Assembly: GCF_001735805.1 (NCBI RefSeq) | Contig: NZ_CP017248.1 | Location: 6,324,001-6,388,000, forward strand | Reading direction: 5' to 3' | DNA from: Streptomyces fodineus | Lineage (GTDB): Bacteria > Actinomycetota > Actinomycetes > Streptomycetales > Streptomycetaceae | DNA length: 64,000 bases | Part shown: positions 22,801-31,800 of the stretch, in pieces | Numbering within the stretch: position 1 is the first letter of the stretch | Layout: the number at the start of each line of letters is the position of its first letter | The notes under the pieces: generated by a model | What the model was told of the DNA's origin: nothing | What the model saw: the letters and a program-made list of their open reading frames with translations, nothing else | Database searches by the model: none | Program-made: the position numbers and the translations under genes

Positions 22801-25800
22801 GCCGCTGGTCCTGCCGCCGCACGGCGCACTCGACGTACGCGTCGTCGTGGGGGAGGCCCTGGGCGACGGCCTGCGGCCGATCGACGTCTACTCCCGGCCC
22901 GAGGACGCGGCACCCGGCGCGGCCTGGGTGCGGCACGCGCACGGAAGGCTGGCGCGCGCGACGCGAGCCCCCCGCACCGCGGACCTGACCGGCGCCGACG
23001 ACATCGGCGTCGTCGCCCTCCAGGAGAACGACGTCCCAGACGCCCGGAGTTACGGCCTGCACCCCCTGCTCCTGGCCGACGCCGTCCGCGCCGCCGTGCC
23101 CGACGGGCACCGCCCCTGGCGCTGGCGGGGTGTCGGCCTGCTGGCCGTCGGCGCGTCCGCCGTCCGAGTGGCGGCGGCACCCACCGGGGACGACGCCTAC
23201 CAGCTGGAACTGGCCGACCCGGCCGGGCAGCCGGTGCTGCGGGCGGAACGGATCGAGGTGCGCCCGGCCGCCGCGGCGGACGGGCCCACCGGCGTGCCGG
23301 ACGGACTCTTCCGTACCGAATGGCTCGCCTGCCCGGTGCCGCGGGGCGGGGCCACCGGGTCCGTCCTGGAGGTCCGCACCGCGCGGGAGGCCGCGCTCGC
23401 GGACGCCGAACTGCTGGTCTTCGAGCCACCGACGGGGGCGGGTGACGCGCGGACTTCGGTCAACGCCACCCTGGCCGTTCTGCAGGCGTTCGCCGCCGGT
23501 ACCGGTCACGAGTCCGCGCGCCTGGTCGTCGTCACGCCGGACAGCACCCAGCCGAGTGCCGCCGCCGTCTGGGGACTGGTGCGCTCGGCCCAGTCGGAAC
23601 AACCCGGCCGGATCGTCCTGGTCGACGCCGACGGCGAGGCCCGGCAGCGGGTGCCGGAGATCGTGGCCGCACTGGCCGACGAGCCACAACTGCGGCTGCG
23701 CGACGGTGAGGTGGAGGTACCGAGGCTGACCCCGGTCGCCGCGGACGCATGGCCGGCCGACGGCACGACAGGTGTCCTCGATCCGGCGGGCACCGTGCTG
23801 ATCACGGGCGGCACCGGGATGCTCGGCGCACTGACCGCGCGGCACCTGGTGGCCCGGCACGGCATCCGGCACCTGGTCCTGGCCGGCCGCAGCGGGCTGA
23901 ACGCGGACGGGGCCGCCGAGTTGCGCGACGAACTGCGCGCGCTCGGCGCGCACGTCGAGGTCGCCGCGCTCGATGCGGCCGACCGCGACCAGGTCGCCGC
24001 GCTGCTGGCCACGATCGCGCCGGAACACCCGCTCACCGCGGTCGTGCACACCGCGGGTGTGCTCGACGACGGCGTGCTCACCGAGTTGTCCGCCGACCGC
24101 GTCGACACCGTCTTCCGGCCGAAGCTGGACGCCGCACGGCACCTCGACGAACTCACCCGTGACCTGCCGCTCACCGCGTTCGTGCTGTTCTCCTCGGCCG
24201 CGGGTGTGCTCGGCAACCCCGGACAGGGCAACTACGCGGCGGCCAACGCCGCACTGGACGCGCTCGCGGTCCAGCGACGCCGAGCGGGCCTGCCCGCCGT
24301 GTCCCTCGCCTGGGGCTACTGGGAGTCCGCCAGCGGGTTGACGCGGCATCTCGGCACGGCCGACCTCAGACGCAACCGGGATCTCGGCATGGCCGGCCTG
24401 CCGGACGCGCATGGTCTGGCACTGCTCGACGCCGCCCTCGCGGACGGTGCCGACGCAAGGCTGCTGGCAGCGAAGTTCGACTTCGCCGCGCTGCGCGGCT
24501 CCGGTACCCCGCTTCCGGCCGTGCTGCGCGGGCTGGTCCCGGTACGGCGGACGCTCGCCGCCGCCGACGGCGTGTCGGCCCCCGGATCGCCGGCCGAGCG
24601 GATCGCCGCGATGTCCGATCCCTCGGCGCGGTCCGAGGCGCTGCTCTCGCTGGTCCGGCAGCATGCCGCGGCGATCCTCGGCCACCCGGATCCGGCCGGC
24701 GTGCCGCCGGACCGGGCGTTCAAGGACGCCGGTTTCGATTCGCTGACGGCGCTGGAGCTGCGCAACAGGGTGGCCGCGGCGACCGGATGCCGGCTGCCTT
24801 CGTCGATCGTCTTCGACTACCCCACGCCGACGGCCCTGGCCGGCCATCTTCGCGACAAGCTGGCGGGTGAGACCGCTCCCGAGGCGGTGGCGGCCGAAGC
24901 CCCCCGCACCGGCGAGCCGCTCGCGATCGTCTCGATGGCGTGCCGGTTCCCGGGCGGCGTGCACAGCCCCGAGGACCTGTGGCGGGTGCTGCAGGAAGAG
25001 ACCGACGTGGTCACCGAATTCCCGGACGACCGGGGCTGGGACGTCGACCGCGTCTTCCACCCCGACCCCGACCACCCCGGCACGACGTACGTGCGCCACG
25101 GGGGCTTCCTCGAGGACGCCGCGGGGTTCGACGCGGCCTTCTTCGGCATCTCGCCCAACGAGGCCCTGGCGATGGATCCCCAGCAGCGGCTGGTGCTGGA
25201 GGCCTCTTGGGAGACCCTGGAACGGGCCGGTATCGATCCCGGCACGCTGGCCGGTCAGGACGTGGGCGTGTTCGTGGGCGTGAACAGCCACGACTGGCTC
25301 GTCCGCACCCACGACGCGAGTGATGTGGAGGGATTCCGGCTCACCGGAACCTCCGGCAGCGTCCTGTCGGGCCGGGTCGCGTACCACCTGGGTCTGCAGG
25401 GACCGGCCATCACCGTCGACACCGCCTGCTCGTCCTCGCTGGTGGCGGTCCACCTGGCCGCGCAGGCGCTGCGCACCGGCGAGTGCTCGATGGCGCTCGT
25501 CGGGGGCGTGATGGTCATGAGCACGGTGGAGACGTTCATCGAGTTCTCCCGGCAGCGCGGACTGGCGCCGGACGGCCGGTGCAAGGCGTTCGCCGACGCG
25601 GCGGACGGCACCGGCTGGTCCGAGGGCGTCGGACTGCTCCTGGTCGAACCGCTGTCCGCGGCACGCCGGCACGGGCACCCGGTGCTGGCCGTGATCCGTG
25701 GGTCGGCCGTCAACCAGGACGGTGCGTCGAACGGGCTGACCGCCCCGAACGGCCCGTCCCAGCAGCAGGTGATCCGCAAGGCCCTCGCCGCCGCCGGAGT

Positions 25801-28800
25801 GCGCCCCGACGAGGTGGACGCCGTCGAGGCGCACGGCACGGGCACCACGCTCGGCGACCCGATCGAGGCGCACGCCCTGATCGAGACCTACGGCCGGGGC
25901 CGGCCCGAGGACCGGCCGCTGTGGCTCGGCTCGGTGAAGTCGAACATCGGGCACACCCAGGCGGCGGCCGGGATCGCCGGCATCATCAAGATGGTGCAGG
26001 CCATGCGGCACGGCCGGCTGCCGCGGACGCTGCACGTCGATCGTCCCTCGACGCACGTCGACTGGTCGGCGGGTGCCGTCCGGCTGCTGACCGAGGCCAG
26101 GGACTGGCCGTGGCACGGGCGTCCCCGGCGGGCGGGTGTGTCCTCGTTCGGCATCGGCGGCACCAACGCCCACCTCGTCCTCGAACAGGCCCCGGACACC
26201 CCGGAAACCGGCGGGCGTCCCGACGCGCCCTGGACGGCGGTCCCGTTGTCGGCACGGACCCCGGACGCACTGCGCGACCAGGCGGGCCGGCTGGCCGCCT
26301 TCCTCGGCGCGCGCCAGGACGTCTCGGTCACCGACGCGGCGCTGGCCCTGGCCACCGGCCGTGCCCAGCTGGACCGGCGCTGCGTGCTCGTGGTGCGCGA
26401 CCGCACCCAGCTCATCGAGGACCTGGCTGCGGTGCGGCGGGGCGCAGAGCCGGCCGTGACGGGCCGGCCCGGCACCGGCAAGCTCGCCTTCCTGTTCACC
26501 GGTCAGGGCAGTCAGTGGGCCGGGATGGGCCGCGCTCTGGCGGCGGCCTACCCGGTGTTCGCCTCCGCGTTCGCCGAGGCCTGCCGGGCCGTGGAGAAGC
26601 ACCTGCACGATGCTCCCGCGCAGTCGTTGGCGGAGGTGGTGTTCGCCGAACCCGGATCCGTGGCCGCGAAGCTGCTCGACCAGACCCGGTACACCCAGGC
26701 CGGCCTGTTCGCGCTGGAGACCGCGCTGTTCCGGCTGCTGGAGTCCTGGGGGATCGAGCCCGATCTGGTGGCCGGGCACTCCGTCGGCGAGATCGCCGCC
26801 GCCCACGCCGCCGGAGTGCTGGACCTGGACGCGGCGGGAGAACTGGTGGCCGCACGCGGCGGGCTCATGCAGGCCCTGCCCGAGGGCGGAGCCATGGTCG
26901 CGGTGGAGGCCGGCGAGGCCGAGGTCATGCCGGTCGTCGCCGCGTCGGCGGGCACGGTCTGCCTGGCGGCGGTGAACAGCCCGAACTCGGTGGTGCTGTC
27001 CGGCGATGAGCCGACCGTGCTCGCGGCCGAGGCGGAATTCCGCAGCCGTGGCCGCAAGACCCGCCGTCTGCAGGTCAGCCACGCCTTCCACTCGGCGCGG
27101 ATGGAACCGATGCTGGCCGGGTTCCGGGCAGTGGCGGAAAAGCTGGAGTACCGCCCCGGACGCATACCGGTCGTGTCCACGCTGACCGGCCGCGTCGATC
27201 AGGACGGCCGCATGTCCACGGCCGGCTACTGGGTCGAGCAGATCCGCGAGGCGGTGCGATTCGACGACGCCGTCCGCGAGTTGCGCGAACAGGGCGTCAC
27301 GACGTTCCTGGAGGTGGGGCCGGGCGGCGCGCTCACCGCGATGGCCGCGGAGTCGCCGGGCATCGGGGCCGACGGCTGTGTCGCCGGTCTGCGCAAGTCC
27401 GGGGCCGAGCAGGCCGAGGTGCTCACGGCCGTGTCGGAGCTGCATGTGCGGGGCGTCCCGGTGGACTGGCCGTCGGTGCTCGGGCGGGACACCGCCGCTC
27501 CGGCGTTCGTCGCCGAACTGCCCACCTACCCCTTCCAGCACCGGCGGTACTGGGTCGACGCGGCACGGCGCACGCCGGCCCCCGACGGCGCCGGCGCCGA
27601 CCGGTCCGCGTGTGGGCCGCTTGCCGAGCCGTCGCGGGGGGACACGCCCGTCCGCGTCGAACTGCCCGCGCCGGAACGTGAGGGCGCACTGCTGGAGGTG
27701 GTCCGGGACAACGTCCGGATGGTACTCGGCTACCGCGAGGACGACACGGAGTGGATCGACGACGAACGGTCGTTCAAGGACCTGGGCTTCGACTCCCTGG
27801 CCGGAGTCCGGCTCAGCCGCCGGCTGCAGGACGTCACCGGCGTCGACGTTCCCACCAGCGCTGTGTTCAACTACCCGACGCCGAAGGCACTGGCCGCATA
27901 CCTGTCCGGCGAACTGGACGCGAGCCCCGCGCCGCGCGCCGTCGCCGGCCCGGCACCGGATCCCGACGAGCCGATCGCGATCGTCGGCATGAGTGTGCGG
28001 CTGCCCGGTGGCGTGGACAGCCCGGAGGGGCTGTGGCGCCTGGTCGCCGAGCGACGGGACGCGATCACCGGGTTCCCGGTCGACCGCGGCTGGGACACCG
28101 ACCGGCTCTACCACCCCGACCCGGCGCACCTCGGCACCAGCTACACCCGGTTCGGCGGATTCCTGCACGACGCCGCACAGTTCGACGCCGGCCTGTTCGG
28201 GATCTCCCCGCGCGAGGCGCTGGCCATGGATCCGCAGCAGCGGCTGCTTCTGGAGACGTCGTGGGAGGCACTCGAGCGCACCGGCGTCGACCCGCTGTCG
28301 CTGGGCGGTCAGGACGTCGGCGTGTTCACCGGCATCGTGCACCACGATTACGTCACCCGGCTGAACCGGGTGCCCGACGAGGTGCAGGGCTACGTCATGA
28401 CCGGCACCTCGCCGAGCGTGGCATCCGGCCGGGTGGCCTACGTGTTCGGCTTCGAGGGACCCGCGATCTCGGTCGACACCGCCTGCTCGTCGTCGTTGGT
28501 CGCGATGCACCTGGCAGCACAGGCACTGCGGCGTGGTGAGTGTTCGATGGCCCTGGCCGGTGGCGCGACCGTGATGGCCAGCCCGGGGGCGTTCCTCGAG
28601 TTCTCCCGCCAGCGCGGGCTTTCCGCCGACGGCAGGTGCAAGGCGTTCTCGGCCACCGCCGACGGCACGGGGTGGTCCGAGGGCGTGGGCGTGGTCGTCC
28701 TGGAACGGCTGTCGGTGGCCAAGGAGCGGGGTCACACCGTACTGGCGGTGATCCGCGGCTCCGCGATCACCCAGGACGGCGCGTCGAACGGGCTGACGGC

Positions 28801-31800
28801 GCCGAACGGGCTGGCGCAGCAGCGGGTCATCCGCCAGGCGCTGGCCGCGGCCGGCCTCGGGCCCGGCGACGTGGACGCCGTCGAGGCGCACGGAACCGGC
28901 ACGTCCCTCGGCGATCCGATCGAGGCACAGGCCCTGCTCGCGACCTATGGCGCCGGCCGTGACCCCGGGCAGCCGCTGTGGCTCGGCTCCCTCAAGTCGA
29001 ACATCGGGCACACCCAGGCCGCGGCCGGCGTGGCCGGTGTCGTCAAGATGGTCGAGGCGCTGCGCCGCGCCGAGCTGCCCGCGACCCTGCACGTCGAAGA
29101 ACCCTCCGCGCAGGTGGACTGGTCGCCCGGCACGGTCCGGCTGCTGACCGAGGCCCGCGACTGGCCGCGGACAGGACGCCCGCGGCGCGCCGCCGTGTCC
29201 GCGTTCGGCGCCAGTGGCACGAACGCGCACCTGATCCTCGAACAGGCCCCCGCAGCCGGCACCGGCACCCAGCCGGTGCCGCCTTCGACCGGTGACGCAC
29301 CGGCCGTGCCGCTGGTGCTCTCGGCCCGGACGCGCCGGTCGCTCGCCGCGCAGGCCGCTCGGCTGCTGGACCGCGTGACGAAGGACGACGTGTTGCCCGC
29401 CGTGGCCTCCCGGCTGGTCACCGGCCGCGCGCTGCTGGCGGAGCGAGCCGTCCTGGTCGCCGGTTCCGCCGGCGCGGCGCGGGCCGGGCTGGCCGCGCTG
29501 GCCCGCGGCGACATCGCACCGAACCTGGTCACCGGCACCGCGGCCCGGTCCGGTGGCCCCGGCAGGATCCTGATGGTGTTCCCGGGACAGGGCACCCACT
29601 GGGCAGGCATGGGCGCCGCGCTGCTGGACGACTCCGCGGTGTTCCGCCGACGCATCGCCGAGTGCGCGAGTGCGCTGGGCGAGTGGGTGGACTGGTCGCT
29701 GGAGGACGTGCTGCGCGGCACGGCGGATGCCGCCCTGCTGGAGCGCGTCGACGTGATCCAGCCGGCCGGCTTCGCCATGATGGTGGGCCTCGCGGCGGTC
29801 TGGGAATCCCTGGGCGTACGACCGCACGCCGTGCTCGGACACTCCCAGGGCGAGATCGCGGCCGCGTGCGTCGCGGGGGCGTTGTCACTGGCGGACGCCG
29901 CCCGGATCGTGGCAGTGCGCAGCCAGGCGATCGCGCGGACGCTGTCCGGGCGAGGCGGCATGGTCTCGGTGCGGCTCGGGGAGAACGAGGCGCGGGAACT
30001 GATCGCGCCCTGGGGCGACCGGCTCGAAGTGGCCGTCGTGAACGGCACGTCCGCGGTGGTGGTCGCCGGAGACGGCGAGCCACTGCGGGAGGCCGTGGCG
30101 GCGCTGCGCGCGCAGGACGTCACCGTCCGGGAGGTGCCCGTCGACTACGCCTCGCACACCCGGCACGTCGAGGACATCGAGGACACCCTCGCCTCCGTAC
30201 TGCGGGACATCACGGCGCACGCCCCGTCGGTTCCGTTCTACTCGACGGTGACCGGTGGCTGGATCGTCGACGGCGGTGTCCTCGACGGCGGGTACTGGTA
30301 CCGCAATCTGCGCGAACAGGTCAGGTTCGGTCCCGCCGTCGCGGAACTGCTCGGCCAGGGCTTCGGCGCGTTCGTGGAGGTCAGCGCCCACCCGGTGCTG
30401 GTGCAGCCGGTCACGGACCTCATCGACGAGCGGCGGTCACCGGATGCGGTGCGGCCGCCCGTGACCGGGACGCTGCGCCGCCACGACGGCGGGATGTCCT
30501 GCCTGCTCGGCTCGGCCGCGCAGCTGTTCACCGCCGGTGTGCCCGTCGACTGGACCGCCGTCGTGCCCGCCGAGGCCGGACCGGTTGCCGAACTGCCCAC
30601 CTACGCGTTCGAACGGCAGCACTACTGGCTCACCGAACCGGAGCAGGAGGGGGCGCCCGTCCCCGAGACGGATGCGGAGTTCTGGTCCGCGATCGAACGG
30701 GCGGACGGCGCGGCGCTGGGGCGGATGCTCGACCTGCCCGGTGGCAGCATGGCGGCGCTCGGCACGGTGCTGCCGGCGCTCGGTGAGTGGCGCAGGCGCT
30801 CGGGCGAACGCTCCGAGGTGGAGAAGCTGCGCTACAGCGTCGGCTGGAAGCCGGTCGAGCAGGAGACCGCGGGCGTGCCCGGCGGCCGCTGGCTGGCCGT
30901 GGTCCCGGACGACGCCGCTGCCGACGACCTGATCGAGCTGTCGCGCGCTCAGGGGCTCGACGTCATCACGATGGCGGTGCCGCGGCAGGAGCCCACCGCC
31001 GCGGAGTTCGCCGATCGGCTCGCGGTCGTCATGGCCGAGCACGAGAGCTTCGCCGGCGTACTGTCCTTGCTGGCCCTGGGGGACCAGGGCGCCGATGCGG
31101 CCGATCCGACCGCCCTGACGACGGCCACGCTCGCGCTGGTGCAGGCCTTGGCCGCGGCCCAGGACACCGGACCGCTGTGGTGCCTGACCCGTGGCGCGGT
31201 GAACATCGGGATCCGCGATCGCGTGTCCGCGCCGGCCCATGCGGCCCTGTGGGGCCTGGGCCTGGCGGCCGCACTGGAGCGCCCGGACGGCTGGGGCGGA
31301 TTGATCGACCTGCCGGCCGCCCCGGACACCCGTGCGGTCGGTCGCCTGCTCGCCGTGCTCGACGGGGGCAGCGGCGAGGACCAGCTCGCGATCCGGCGTT
31401 CCGGGGTCTACGTCCGGCGGCTGCGGCGCGCCGCGGCCCTGGACCTGTCCGACGGGCGGCAGTGGCGTCCGCACGGAACGGTACTGGTGACCGGCGGCGC
31501 GGAAGGCCTCGGCCGGCACACCGCCCGCCGGCTCACCGAAGCCGGTGCCGACCGGCTGGTCGTCACGATCTCCGATCCGGCCCGGTACGACGACGTGGCG
31601 GCCCTGCGCGCCGAACTCGAGGACCTGAAAGCCGGCGTCGTGGTCGAGTCCTGCCTCCAGCACGACCGGGACGCGATCCTGCGGCTGGTCCAGGCCGACC
31701 CCGGCCACCCGCTGACCGCGGTCGTGCACGCGGCCGACATCACGCAGACCGGCACGCTGGACGACACCGGCCGGACGGATGTCGCCGCGGTATACGAGGC

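Noticed and set aside
22391..29842. A 2483-codon minus-strand frame opposite the loading PKS
   Set aside because: Same shadow effect; no start site, no family motif.
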